A stretch of DNA of 64,000 nt from Kribbella aluminosa. Its GTDB lineage: Bacteria > Actinomycetota > Actinomycetes > Propionibacteriales > Kribbellaceae. Positions within the stretch are counted from its first letter, which is position 1; each line of letters begins with the position of its first letter. The translations under genes were made by a program, and so were the position numbers. Shown one piece after another: positions 33,266 to 41,605 of this stretch. Below the pieces are notes generated by a model. That model searched no databases, had not been told where the DNA came from, and worked only from the letters and a program-made list of their open reading frames with translations. The stretch is taken from assembly GCF_017876295.1 (NCBI RefSeq), contig NZ_JAGINT010000001.1, forward strand, positions 372,001-436,000. Reading direction: 5' to 3'.

Positions 33266-33829
33266 TCAGCCCGAGTAGATCGGGCGGCCGACCGTGAGTG
33301 CCGTCCGGAGTACGTCGGGGAGGCCGTTGAACACCGAGTCCGGCTGGGTGCCGGTGGCGTCCAGGGTCTTCGAGAAGAACGCGCGGGCGGCCGCGGCGAG
33401 GGCGACGTCCAGTACGTCGCTGTCGGTCAGGCCGGCCGCCTTCAGCTTGTCGACGTCCGCCTGGGTGACGGTGTCGGCGCCCAACGCGACCTGACGGGCG
33501 AACGCCATCACCGCACGGTCGACCGGGTCGTTCGACGGTTCGCCGGCCAGCGCGGCGACCTCCTCCGCGGTGTAGAACTTGTCCGCCAGCACCTGCCCGT
33601 GCGCGAGGCTGCAGTAGCTGGACTTCAGGGCGGTCGCCGCGGCCAGCGTGGCGAGCTCGTAGCGGCGCAGGTCCATCGACTCCTTGATCGCGCCGTTCAG
33701 CTGTTTCCACGCTTCGTACACGGCAGGTCGCGCAGCGAAGGTGCGGACGAAGTTCGGCACGTGCCCAGCCGCTGCCCGGTTCGCGTCGAAGAACGCGGGA
33801 TCCTCGGGCGCGCTGATGAAAGCCATCAT
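33266..33829 (-). CDS. carboxymuconolactone decarboxylase/AhpD-like family protein
   Basis: The 187-residue protein has the all-helical AhpD-like fold, with SYCSLAHG (C73 and H77) at the position of the active-site helix. Only one Cys is present, so this is the CxxxH type rather than the CxxC peroxidase type. Family members are gamma-carboxymuconolactone decarboxylases or alkylhydroperoxidase-like proteins; the substrate is unknown. ATG 33829 follows a purine-rich ribosome binding site. It stands alone and is divergent from the lipoprotein gene. Confidence 0.8.
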   Translation of the reverse strand: MMAFISAPEDPAFFDANRAAAGHVPNFVRTFAARPAVYEAWKQLNGAIKESMDLRRYELATLAAATALKSSYCSLAHGQVLADKFYTAEEVAALAGEPSNDPVDRAVMAFARQVALGADTVTQADVDKLKAAGLTDSDVLDVALAAAARAFFSKTLDATGTQPDSVFNGLPDVLRTALTVGRPIYSG

Positions 33830-33954
33830 GATTTCCCCCTCTGTGGCTTCTCTCACGGTAGGTCCGGCATACCGATCCGGCAACGGCCATAGAGGGCGGA
33901 CACCGTCGACTGGGTATGGTTCACCCGGTCAGTTGTGAGGCGGAGGTGGTCGGA

Positions 33955-35253
33955 GTGCGGCGAGTGCTCGCCGTAGCGCTGGGGATTCTGGCGGGGGCGT
34001 CCTGCCTGACCGCCTGTGCCTCGAACCCGGCGCCGACCGATGTCGCGGTGGCGTGGGCACCCAACGGCCGCCCCGCCGTCGTGGTGACCTGGAAGGACAC
34101 CGGCCAGCCGAACCGGATCACGATCGAGGGCGTGCTCAGCGAGAGCCCGTCGTACGTGAAGTACATCCCGGCCGGCGACCCGAACCGGTGGGAGATCCCG
34201 ACCTCGGAGTTCCCACCCGACGGGAACTACAAGATCGTGGTGGCCACCGGTACGTCGCAGGGCGGCGTGACCAGCAAGCCGTCCAAGTCACCGGTCTTCG
34301 ACACGGACGGGCCGGTGCGACCGAGCGGCGCCACCGTCGCGCAGCAAGGCCGCGGCGTGATGATCCGCTGGTCGGTGCAGGTCGCGCCGCAGGACTTCAC
34401 GCCGAACGACCCGCTGGACGTGACGGGCAAGAAGACCCAGCGGTACCTGCCGATGATCGGCCGCCCGGGCGAGATGCTGAAGGCGATCGGCCCGGCGACC
34501 ACCGCGAACCAGCAGCTGATCAAGAGCATCAAACCGCCGTACGTTTTCCAGCTCCGCGCCCAGAACGAGTGGAGTGCCCGCGCCGGCGGCGACGTCCTCG
34601 GACTGACCAGCACGATCAGCGGCGTGGTCCCGCCGAAGGCGCAGTACGGCGTGCCGATCCGCGCCCGGGGACGGGTGATCCTGCAGCAGGTCTCGTGCGA
34701 TCTCGAGTCGCCGTGCATCACCAGGCGCGCGACACCGGCCGGCGTGCCGGTCGTGGTGCTGACGCAGGTCACGCCGGACGCCCGCTGGACCCCGGCGGCC
34801 CGCGGCGCGACGACCGCGGGCGGGTACTACGACATCGCCGTACCGACGTCCGGGAGCCGGCCGTACAAGATCACCGTGCCGGTGACGGCCAAGGGCGGAT
34901 CGTTCACGGGTACGTCGAGCAGCAGGCCGGCGTACACCAAGTCCGTGGTGCGGATCGCGTCCGCCGGGTTCGCGGGCGGCAACACCGCGAAGCCACACGG
35001 CTCGATGGTGACCGTGTCGGTGGCGGTGCAGCCGGCCATGAACACGACCGTGATGCTGCAGGCCTGGAACCGGCAGACCCGCCGCTGGATGGACGCGAAG
35101 GCGCTACCGATGCGGAACGGGCGGGCCGCGCTGGCGTTCAAGGCCGCGCAGCCGGGCGACTTCGTCTACCGGATCGTGGTGCCGGGCGGGATGATGTTCG
35201 GCCGGCCGATGGACGGGATCATCACGCCCGGGTTGCAGCTACACGTCCGCTGA
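33955..35253 (+). CDS. secreted lipoprotein of unknown function
   Basis: The protein of about 432 residues has a lipoprotein signal with lipobox LTAC, so it is probably anchored outside the membrane. The mature part begins with a fibronectin-III-like beta region (WAPNGRPAVVVTWKDTGQPN) and further beta-rich segments, consistent with a surface or extracellular adhesive protein. No enzyme motif is seen and I do not recognise a named family. GTG 33955 is chosen with GGCGGAGG upstream; ATG 33916 and GTG 33946 are alternatives. TATGGT at 33914-33919 could be the -10 box. The end overlaps the convergent DedA gene by 15 bp. Confidence 0.65.
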   Translation: MRRVLAVALGILAGASCLTACASNPAPTDVAVAWAPNGRPAVVVTWKDTGQPNRITIEGVLSESPSYVKYIPAGDPNRWEIPTSEFPPDGNYKIVVATGTSQGGVTSKPSKSPVFDTDGPVRPSGATVAQQGRGVMIRWSVQVAPQDFTPNDPLDVTGKKTQRYLPMIGRPGEMLKAIGPATTANQQLIKSIKPPYVFQLRAQNEWSARAGGDVLGLTSTISGVVPPKAQYGVPIRARGRVILQQVSCDLESPCITRRATPAGVPVVVLTQVTPDARWTPAARGATTAGGYYDIAVPTSGSRPYKITVPVTAKGGSFTGTSSSRPAYTKSVVRIASAGFAGGNTAKPHGSMVTVSVAVQPAMNTTVMLQAWNRQTRRWMDAKALPMRNGRAALAFKAAQPGDFVYRIVVPGGMMFGRPMDGIITPGLQLHVR

Positions 35254-35901
35254 CTCGACTGCCGCGGTCCCGGCCGCTTCGGCCTGCTCCCGGCGGCGCT
35301 TGCGGACCTTGTGTACGACGTAGAGCCCGACCGCGACCACCGCGATCGCGATCAGCGCGCCGACCGAGACCCGGCCGAAGATCTTGTCGGCGTTGTCGCC
35401 GATCTTGTACGCGACCACGCCGATCGTGGTCGCCCAGGCGATACCACCGGCCGCGTTCGCGATCAGGAACCGCGGGTAGTGCATCCGCAGCATGCCGGCC
35501 ATCGGGCCCGCGAAGATCCGCAGCAGCGCGACGAAGCGGCCGAAGAACACCGTCCACACGCCGTACTTGTGGAAGTACTTCTCGGCCCGGGCGATCCGGT
35601 CCGGAGAGAAATGGTGGAACCGGCGGCCGAGCCGTTCGAACAGGCTGCGGCCCGCCTTCCGGCCGATGAAGTACCCGATCGAGTCGCCGACGATCGCGCC
35701 GAGCGCGGCCGCCAGGATGACGAACTCGATCTTCAGATGGTGCTGGGAAGCGAGCAGTGCGGCCGCGATCAGCGTGGTCTCGCCGGGCAGCGGCACGCCC
35801 ATGCTCTCCACACCGATGACGAGTCCGACCACGAGGTACGCCAGGACGGCGACGCCGGTCGGGATGGCGATGGCCTGAGCGAGCAGCAGAGGTTCCCCCA
35901 T
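35239..35901 (-). CDS. DedA-family (SNARE-associated/VTT) membrane protein
   Basis: The 220-residue integral membrane protein shows the DedA hallmarks: GVPLPGET after the first helix, GDSIGYFIGRKAG, and the FFGRFVALLRIFAGPMAGM motif with the conserved Arg. DedA proteins are proton-dependent lipid-carrier flippases or are needed for membrane homeostasis. The C-terminus is basic and cytoplasmic. ATG 35901 gives a short hydrophilic N-terminus. The next upstream gene on this strand is the SPFH gene, 46 bp away. Confidence 0.9.
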   Translation of the reverse strand: MGEPLLLAQAIAIPTGVAVLAYLVVGLVIGVESMGVPLPGETTLIAAALLASQHHLKIEFVILAAALGAIVGDSIGYFIGRKAGRSLFERLGRRFHHFSPDRIARAEKYFHKYGVWTVFFGRFVALLRIFAGPMAGMLRMHYPRFLIANAAGGIAWATTIGVVAYKIGDNADKIFGRVSVGALIAIAVVAVGLYVVHKVRKRRREQAEAAGTAAVESADV

Positions 35902-35947
35902 GCACCCATAGTGACATCGAGGGACAACCGATTAGGTTCCGGGGCAA

Positions 35948-36853
35948 CTATCTGGGGGTGATTTCAGGGTTGTGCCCGTTCTCCGACAGGGCCTCCGCGG
36001 GAATCTCGGGAATCTTGGATGTCTCGCCGTTGAAGGCCTTGGTGACGCTCTGCAGCGCGGACGTGACCTCGGACGGGATCACCCAGAACGTGTTGCCGGG
36101 TCCCTTGGCGAGCTCGGGGAGCATCTGCAGGTACTGGTACGCGAGCAGCTTCGGGTCCGGGTCGTTGCGGTGGATCGCCTCGAACACCGTGTCGATCGCC
36201 TTCGCCTGACCCTCGGCCCGCAGGATCGCGGCCTGCCGGTCGCCCTCCGCCGTGAGGATCCGGGCCTGCCGCTGACCCTCGGCGTTCAGGATCGCGGCCC
36301 GCTTCTCCCGCTCGGCCCGCATCTGCTTCTCCATCGACTCCTTGATCGACGCCGGCGGTTCGATCGCCTTGAGCTCGACCCGGTTGACCCGGATGCCCCA
36401 CTTGCCGGAGGCCTCGTCCAGCACTCCGCGAAGGATCGAGTTGATGTGCTCGCGTGACGTCAGGGTCTTCTCCAGGTCCAGGCTGCCGATCACGTTCCGC
36501 AGCGTGGTGACGGTGAGCTGCTCGATCGCCTGGATGTAGTTGAAGATCTCGTACGCCGCCGCGCGCGGATCCGTGACCTGGAAGTACAGCACCGTGTCGA
36601 TGTGGACGACCAGGTTGTCCTCGGTGATCACCGAATTCGGCTGGAACGAGACCACCTGCTCGCGCAGGTCGATCAGCGGCCGGGGCCGGTCGACGAACGG
36701 GATCACCACGTTCAGGCCGGGTTCCAGGGTGCGCAGGTAGCGGCCGAGGCGCTCGACGTTGCTGGCCCGCGCCTGCGGCACGATCCGCACGGTGCGCAGT
36801 ACCAGCACGACGGCGAGCAGCGCGACGACGATTCCGATGATCAGTTCGGCCAT
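35948..36853 (-). CDS. SPFH-domain (stomatin/prohibitin-like) membrane protein
   Basis: The 301-residue protein has one N-terminal membrane helix (IIGIVVALLAVVLVL), an SPFH/Band 7 domain (residues about 25-190) and a coiled-coil stalk of Glu/Ala/Arg repeats (about 195-245). The sequence LGRYLRTLEPGLNVVIPFVD is typical of slipins. Such proteins build microdomain cages in the membrane. Its start overlaps the end of the NfeD gene by 13 bp, the classic NfeD-stomatin operon. GGAGGAA precedes the ATG. Confidence 0.92.
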   Translation of the reverse strand: MAELIIGIVVALLAVVLVLRTVRIVPQARASNVERLGRYLRTLEPGLNVVIPFVDRPRPLIDLREQVVSFQPNSVITEDNLVVHIDTVLYFQVTDPRAAAYEIFNYIQAIEQLTVTTLRNVIGSLDLEKTLTSREHINSILRGVLDEASGKWGIRVNRVELKAIEPPASIKESMEKQMRAEREKRAAILNAEGQRQARILTAEGDRQAAILRAEGQAKAIDTVFEAIHRNDPDPKLLAYQYLQMLPELAKGPGNTFWVIPSEVTSALQSVTKAFNGETSKIPEIPAEALSENGHNPEITPR

Positions 36854-37287
36854 GGTTCCTCCTGAGGATGGACGAGGGCGGTAGCCCCCTCGATGGCGAA
36901 CACGTCGACCCGGGTGCCCGCGGGAATGTGCAGGTCGGGGTCGTAGGAGCGGGCGCTCCACTCCTCGCCGCCGATCCGGACCCGGCCGGCGTCCCGGTCG
37001 CAGGGGGCCAGGACCACGGCCTCCCGCCCGACCAGGGCGGCGACTCCGGTGCGTAGCCCCGGGTGCCCGGTCAGGTGCCGGCGCGCGACCGGCCGGACCA
37101 GGGTGGCCAGCGTCGCGGCGGTGACGGCGAAAGCGAGTACCTGGAAGCCGATGCCGAGTCCGACACCCGCGACCGTGCCCGCGGCGAGCGCCGCGACGGC
37201 GAGCAGGAGCAGGTCAAAGGTCGCTGCCATCAACTCGGCCGTGCCGAGGACGGCGGCGACGATCACCCAAAGGACCCAGGACTGCAT
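36841..37287 (-). CDS. NfeD-family protein
   Basis: The 148-residue protein has three N-terminal membrane helices followed by a C-terminal OB-fold: VGREAVVLAPCDRDAGRVRIGGEEWSAR (given by core residues) and IPAGTRVDVFAIEGATALV. This is the short NfeD1b type that partners with a stomatin-like SPFH protein, encoded directly downstream with a 13-bp overlap. ATG 37287 is preferred; a GTG nine bases upstream is possible. Confidence 0.9.
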   Translation of the reverse strand: MQSWVLWVIVAAVLGTAELMAATFDLLLLAVAALAAGTVAGVGLGIGFQVLAFAVTAATLATLVRPVARRHLTGHPGLRTGVAALVGREAVVLAPCDRDAGRVRIGGEEWSARSYDPDLHIPAGTRVDVFAIEGATALVHPQEEPWPN

Positions 37288-37343
37288 GTGAAGCACCTCT
37301 ACCTCGAAGGTACTCCGACATACGTAACCAGGCAGCTAACGGT

Positions 37344-37901
37344 TCAGCTCTGCTCCTGGCCGGGGACGACGGCGATCAAGGTGCTGATCTGCCGCGAACC
37401 GGGTGCCGGCCCCTTCGACGTCCGCTTCTTCTCGAAGCGGTCGATCAGGTCGGTCAGCTCCTTGCCGAGAAGTTTCGCCTCGTCGTGGGTCAGCCACAAC
37501 CGCGATCTGCTCAGCGAACTGACGTCGTCCCACGGGTCGTCCGGGTCCAGGTCCGCGAACAGGTTGATGACCGCGTCGGTCGTACTGCGAATCATCGCCT
37601 GGCCGGCAGCCCGGCCGGCGCCGCTCGCCTGCGAGGAGATGACGAGGCTCCGGGCCGGTGCCTTCCACGGGCGTTCGCGGCCGTCGGCCGAATCGTCGGC
37701 GCGCAGGATGATGCCCCACTTTTCCAGCGCCCGGAGGTGGTAGCTCATCGCCGACGGGGTCAGCCCGGCCAGCTCCGCGCATTCGGTCGCGGTCAGCACC
37801 TTGCCGTTGAACAGCTCGTCGATGACCCGCTGCCGGGCCGGATGCGCGAGCGCGCGGATCGCCCGCGGATCGGTGATCACCAGCCGCTTCTTCGTACCCA
37901 C
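37344..37901 (-). CDS. ArsR-type winged-helix transcriptional regulator
   Basis: The 185-residue protein begins with an ArsR-like winged helix: DPRAIRALAHPARQRVIDEL, TATECAELAGLTPSAMSYHL, RALEKWGII. No metal-binding Cys motif is seen. The C-terminal half is of unknown type. It is divergent from an MFS transporter, with promoters facing each other and a 40-bp palindromic operator between. The minus promoter reads TTGGAC-17-TACGCT with the GTG start 6 nt after the -10 box, so it is leaderless. It most likely represses the transporter. Confidence 0.85.
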   Translation of the reverse strand: MGTKKRLVITDPRAIRALAHPARQRVIDELFNGKVLTATECAELAGLTPSAMSYHLRALEKWGIILRADDSADGRERPWKAPARSLVISSQASGAGRAAGQAMIRSTTDAVINLFADLDPDDPWDDVSSLSRSRLWLTHDEAKLLGKELTDLIDRFEKKRTSKGPAPGSRQISTLIAVVPGQEQS

Positions 37902-37907
37902 GAGGTC

Positions 37908-37977
37908 AGCGTAGCGAACCGCTTGACGCTGTCCAATCTGAAGTGTTTACTTCACAACTGTGAAGCAAACACTTCAG
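37908..37977. promoter_or_regulatory. overlapping divergent promoters and 40-bp operator of the ArsR-MFS pair
   Basis: Plus promoter: TTGACG (37923-37928), 17 nt, TTTACT (37946-37951), then GTG at 37960. Minus promoter: TTGGAC (37931-37936 complement), 17 nt, TACGCT (37908-37913 complement), then GTG at 37901. A palindrome with 19-bp arms (37938-37956 and 37959-37977, 18/19 matches) covers the plus -10 box and start codon. Confidence 0.75.
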
Positions 37978-39171
37978 ACCTCGATCTGGTCCTACCGGGA
38001 CATCCGCCTGGTCCTGCCGGCTCGCGCGCTGTCCTACGCCGGCGACTCGATCGCGATGATCGCGCTGATGCTGCGGGTCTCCGACGGGCACGGGCCGGCC
38101 GCCGTGACGGCGCTGCTGCTCGCGTTCGCCGTACCGACGGTGGCGATGATCCCGTTCGCGGGACGGATCGTGGACGGGTACGACTCGCGGACCGTCCTGG
38201 TCTGGTCGGGGTTGCTGCAGGTCGTCGCGGGCGTCGGGCTGGCGTTCGTGAACGACCTGGTCCACACGCTCGCGCTGGTGTGCGTACTGCAGATCGGCCA
38301 GGCGGTCGCCGGTCCCGCGTGGGGTGCGTTGATCCCGCGGATCGTCGGCGAGGAGCTGGTCGGCCGTACCACCGGGACCAGTCAGGCGCTGATCGGCGTC
38401 GCGACCCTGGCCGGCTCGGCCGCGGGTGGCCTCCTGGTCGGCTGGACCGGGAGCCGCGGCGCCCTGCTGGTCGACGCTTCCACCTTTCTTGTACTGGTCT
38501 TCGTCGCGCGGCTCGTTCGCACCCGGCGTCGCCCCGAGCCGGGCAGCGACGCTGAGAAGGGCGGCGTGATGGTCGGGCTGCGCGCGATCTTCGGCGACAA
38601 CATCCTGCGCATCCTGGTGCCGGCGCTCTGGCTGTTCGTGGTGGTCGGCGAGGCGGTCAACGTCGTCGAGGTGTTCCTGATCACCGGCGAGCTCGGCCTC
38701 GGACCCGCCCTGTACGGCGCCGCGGGTGCGGCGACCGGCCTGGGCGCCATCGCCGGCGCCTCGTACACCGCCCGCGTTCACAGCGACCTGGGACGGTCCC
38801 GCGCTGTCATCGGCGGTATGGCGGCAATCGGCGGATCGTGTGTGCTGATCGGTCTGGCCGGCAACGTCGCCACGCTGATGATCGGCGCGACCACGATCGG
38901 CGTCGGCAGCGGGATGCTGAACGCCGCGACCAGCTCCCTGGTCGTCACGAGGTCCGCCGAGAACGTCCGCGGCCGGGTGATCGCCGCCCTCAACGGGACG
39001 GTCCGCACGTTCAGCATCCTCGCCCTGCTGCTCGGCGGCACGGCTGCCGCACTGATCGGTCCGCGCGGGACCTTCGTGACCTGCGGAGTGGCCTGCGCGG
39101 TGGCCGCCGCGGTCGCCGGCCTGCTCGTCGCACGAACAAAGGATTCGGAGCTGGAGGCGGTCAGTCCGTAG
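37960..39171 (+). CDS. MFS transporter (12 TM)
   Basis: The 403-residue protein has twelve predicted membrane helices and the MFS motif A-like loop GRIVDGYDSRTVLVWSG, with an Ala/Gly-rich N-domain and a cytoplasmic loop rich in Arg after helix 6. It belongs to the enterobactin-exporter/MFS_3-like group and may export drugs or metabolites; the substrate is unknown. The GTG start lies inside the regulator's 40-bp palindrome, so binding would block transcription initiation. lysS follows 9 nt after the stop. Confidence 0.88.
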   Translation: MKQTLQTSIWSYRDIRLVLPARALSYAGDSIAMIALMLRVSDGHGPAAVTALLLAFAVPTVAMIPFAGRIVDGYDSRTVLVWSGLLQVVAGVGLAFVNDLVHTLALVCVLQIGQAVAGPAWGALIPRIVGEELVGRTTGTSQALIGVATLAGSAAGGLLVGWTGSRGALLVDASTFLVLVFVARLVRTRRRPEPGSDAEKGGVMVGLRAIFGDNILRILVPALWLFVVVGEAVNVVEVFLITGELGLGPALYGAAGAATGLGAIAGASYTARVHSDLGRSRAVIGGMAAIGGSCVLIGLAGNVATLMIGATTIGVGSGMLNAATSSLVVTRSAENVRGRVIAALNGTVRTFSILALLLGGTAAALIGPRGTFVTCGVACAVAAAVAGLLVARTKDSELEAVSP

Positions 39172-39180
39172 CCTTTGGGC

Positions 39181-40701
39181 ATGACTGATACCCACGTGGA
39201 CCCGGTGAACCCCGACAGCGGGCAGGACGACCTGCCCGAGCAGATGCGGGTCCGCCGGGAGAAGCGTGACCGCCTGCTGGCGGAAGGAGTGCCGCCGTAC
39301 CCGATCTCGGTGCCCCGGACGCACCTGCTGAAGGATCTGCGGGCGAAGTACGACGCGCAGGAGCTGGAGGCCGACACCAGGACCGGCGAGCAGGTCTCGG
39401 TGACCGGCCGGGTGATCTTCCTGCGCAACACCGGCAAGCTCTGCTTCGTCCGGCTCCGCGAGGGCGACGGGACCGAGCTCCAGGTGATGCTGTCGCTGGC
39501 CGACCTCGGTGAGGAGGAGCTGGCCCGGTTCAAGCAGCTCGTCGACATCGGCGACCTGCTGTCCGTCCAGGGCGAGGTCATCACCAGCCGGCGGGGTGAG
39601 CTGTCCGTGCAGGCGACGGCGTGGCAGATGGCCGCGAAGACGCTCCGCCCGCTGCCGAACGAGCACAAGCCGCTCAGCGAAGAGGCCCGGGTCCGGATGC
39701 GGTACGTCGACCTGATCGTCCGCCCGGAGGCCCGGGACATGGTCCGCGCGAAGGCCGCCGTACTGAAGGCGCTGCGGGCGACGTACGACGACCACGGCTT
39801 CGTCGAGGTCGAGACGCCGGTGCTGCAGCTGACCAACGGCGGTGCCGCTGCGCGACCGTTCTCGACCCACCTGAACGCGTTCGACCAGGAGATGAAGCTC
39901 CGGATCGCGCTCGAGCTGGACCTGAAGCGGGCGATGATCGGCGGCGTCGACCGGGTCTACGAGATCGGCCGTACGTTCCGCAACGAGGGCCTGGACTCCA
40001 CCCACTCGGCGGAATTCTCGATGATCGAGGCGTATCAGGCGTACGGCGATTACGACACGATGGCCGAGCTGATCCAGGAGCTGATCCGGAACTCCGGCCG
40101 CGCGATCGGCCGGACGTCCGTCACCGCGCGCGACGGACAGACGATCGACTTCGAGCAGCCGTTCCGGCATGCGACGCTTTTCGGGCTGCTGTCCGAAGCG
40201 GTCGGCGAGAGTGTCGACGTGACCACCGACCTGGCCACGCTGCTGAAGTTGGCCGAGCAGCACGAGGTCGAGCTGCAGCCCGGCCGGAATGCCGGTGAGA
40301 TCGCCGTCGACCTGTTCGAGAAGCTCTGCGAGGACACGCTGATCCAGCCCACTTTTGTCCGCGACTATCCGGAGTCGGCGCGGCCGCTGGCGAAGCCGCA
40401 CCGGGAAATTCCGGGGCTGGTCGAGGCCTGGGACCTGTTCGTGAACGGCGTCGAGCTCGGGGTCGCGTACTCGGAGCTGAACGACCCGGTCATCCAGCGC
40501 GATCGCCTGGTGGCGCAGTCGATGCAGGCCGCCGCCGGTGATCCGGAGGCGATGGAACTCGACGAGGACTTCCTCCGTGCAATGGAATTCGGCATGCCAC
40601 CGGCCGGTGGTATGGGGATGGGGCTGGACCGGTTGGTGATGTTGCTCACCGGTACCGGTATCCGGGAGACGATTCTGTTCCCGTTGCTCCGTCCGGAGTG
40701 A
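39181..40701 (+). CDS. lysS: lysyl-tRNA synthetase (class II)
   Basis: The 506-residue enzyme charges tRNA(Lys). An N-terminal OB-fold anticodon-binding domain (about residues 60-165) is followed by a class II catalytic core: motif 2 FRNEGLDSTHSAEFSMIEAY and motif 3 MGMGLDRLVMLLTGTGIRE. The length is normal. ATG 39181 is supported by TAGCCT at 39169-39174, 6 nt upstream, overlapping the stop codon of the MFS gene, so the transcript is probably leaderless. The lysS-lsr2-clpC order is conserved in actinobacteria. Confidence 0.97.
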   Translation: MTDTHVDPVNPDSGQDDLPEQMRVRREKRDRLLAEGVPPYPISVPRTHLLKDLRAKYDAQELEADTRTGEQVSVTGRVIFLRNTGKLCFVRLREGDGTELQVMLSLADLGEEELARFKQLVDIGDLLSVQGEVITSRRGELSVQATAWQMAAKTLRPLPNEHKPLSEEARVRMRYVDLIVRPEARDMVRAKAAVLKALRATYDDHGFVEVETPVLQLTNGGAAARPFSTHLNAFDQEMKLRIALELDLKRAMIGGVDRVYEIGRTFRNEGLDSTHSAEFSMIEAYQAYGDYDTMAELIQELIRNSGRAIGRTSVTARDGQTIDFEQPFRHATLFGLLSEAVGESVDVTTDLATLLKLAEQHEVELQPGRNAGEIAVDLFEKLCEDTLIQPTFVRDYPESARPLAKPHREIPGLVEAWDLFVNGVELGVAYSELNDPVIQRDRLVAQSMQAAAGDPEAMELDEDFLRAMEFGMPPAGGMGMGLDRLVMLLTGTGIRETILFPLLRPE

Positions 40702-40766
40702 TTTCCGAATCCTGAGCCGGGTCGTTGCATAGCACAACGGACCGCCTTCGCAAATCCAGGGTGCGA

Positions 40767-40802
40767 ATTCATTCCGGACCGGCCGGTTCGGTCCGGATGA
40801 AT
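40767..40802 (+). terminator. hairpin after lysS
   Basis: A 14-bp stem with one bulged T (40767-40781 with 40789-40802) and a 7-nt loop lie 65 nt after the stop. No T-tract follows, so termination is uncertain. Confidence 0.45.
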
Positions 40803-40929
40803 ACGCAAGGTCACCACGACCGCACGGCGTCGATGAATGACAAGAACCTGGTTTGTGCGGTACAAATCAGGGGCTAACAATTCGGCAGGGGGATTGTGCC
40901 CGATGGCGGGCGCGGAAAGGTTGTCATCG

Positions 40930-41262
40930 ATGGCGCAAAGGGTGCAGGTGGTTCTCGAGGACGATCTCGACGGCGGTAAGGCCGACGAGACCGTCACTTT
41001 CGGGCTGGACGGAACGACGTACGAGATCGACCTGTCCAAGAAGAACGCTGCAAAACTCCGCGACGCGCTGGCCGCGTACGTCGGCAACGGCCGCCGGGTG
41101 GCCGGCCGCCGGGGTGCGGCGGGGCGGTCCCGCGGGCGCGGTGGCCGCTCGGCCTCGGACTCCGCGGACATCCGCGCGTGGGCCAAGGAGAACGGGTACG
41201 ACGTCAGCGAGCGCGGCCGGATCTCCGCCGAGGTGCGCACGGCGTACAACGAAGCCAAGTAA
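40930..41262 (+). CDS. lsr2: Lsr2 nucleoid-associated protein / xenogeneic silencer
   Basis: The 110-residue protein matches Lsr2: an N-terminal dimerisation domain (MAQRVQVVLEDDLDGGKADE, FGLDGTTYEIDLS), a basic Arg/Gly-rich linker and a C-terminal DNA-binding domain SADIRAWAKENGYDVSERGR with the RGR minor-groove hook. It bridges AT-rich DNA and silences horizontally acquired genes. ATG 40930 has GGAAAGG 9 nt upstream. The 228-bp region before it also holds TTTGTgcggtACAAA, a possible operator. A 14-bp perfect hairpin follows the gene. Confidence 0.97.
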   Translation: MAQRVQVVLEDDLDGGKADETVTFGLDGTTYEIDLSKKNAAKLRDALAAYVGNGRRVAGRRGAAGRSRGRGGRSASDSADIRAWAKENGYDVSERGRISAEVRTAYNEAK

Positions 41263-41276
41263 TTCGCAGCTGTCGC

Positions 41277-41311
41277 CGGTCCCGGCACCCGAACCGTGGG
41301 TGCCGGGACCG
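41277..41311 (+). terminator. hairpin terminator of lsr2
   Basis: A perfect 14-bp stem (41277-41290 with 41298-41311) and a 7-nt loop lie 14 nt after the stop. No strong T-tract follows. Confidence 0.65.
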
Positions 41312-41389
41312 TCCGCATTCCGGTTGTTTCACAGAGTGGGACACGGGCGTGTCGGATCCGGTGGCTGACCCGGCAGGTAGTCCGGGGAA

Positions 41390-41404
41390 TTCGCTGGTGG
41401 CGAA
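41390..41404. promoter_or_regulatory. ClgR-like binding site upstream of clpC
   Basis: TTCGCTGGTGGCGAA is an interrupted palindrome close to the actinobacterial ClgR consensus (CGC, 5 nt, GCG core, one mismatch in the centre). ClgR activates clpC/clpP genes in Streptomyces and Corynebacterium. No ClgR gene is in the window. Confidence 0.5.
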
Positions 41405-41428
41405 CAAGCTGTCCCGACCCGGTCACGC

Positions 41429-41456
41429 GGGAACACGCTGGAGATCCGGTCGGTTG
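41429..41456 (+). promoter_or_regulatory. SigR/SigH-type (thiol-stress ECF) promoter of clpC
   Basis: GGGAAC at 41429-41434 and GTTG at 41453-41456 are separated by exactly 18 nt, matching the GGGAA(T/C)-N18-GTT pattern of SigR-class ECF sigma factors. clpC is a known SigR regulon member in Streptomyces. The rest of the 343-bp lsr2-clpC gap holds the lsr2 hairpin and the ClgR-like site. Confidence 0.55.
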
Positions 41457-41605
41457 TTCCCTTGTGATGCCACCCGGACGGCCGGTGGGAGCGTGATCGG
41501 ATGTTCGCCGAGAGCGAGCCTGTCGGTACCGGGGACTAGCATGCATGTACGGGGGTCGGCCAACACGGCACGTCCGACTCCTCTGAGGCAAGGAGCGCTT
41601 TGGCG

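Noticed and set aside
40721..40785. tRNA-like stretch after lysS
   Set aside because: Parts resemble a tRNA (anticodon-arm and T-arm-like words) but the acceptor, T-stem and T-loop do not pair properly. The 3' part instead forms the lysS hairpin at 40767-40802.
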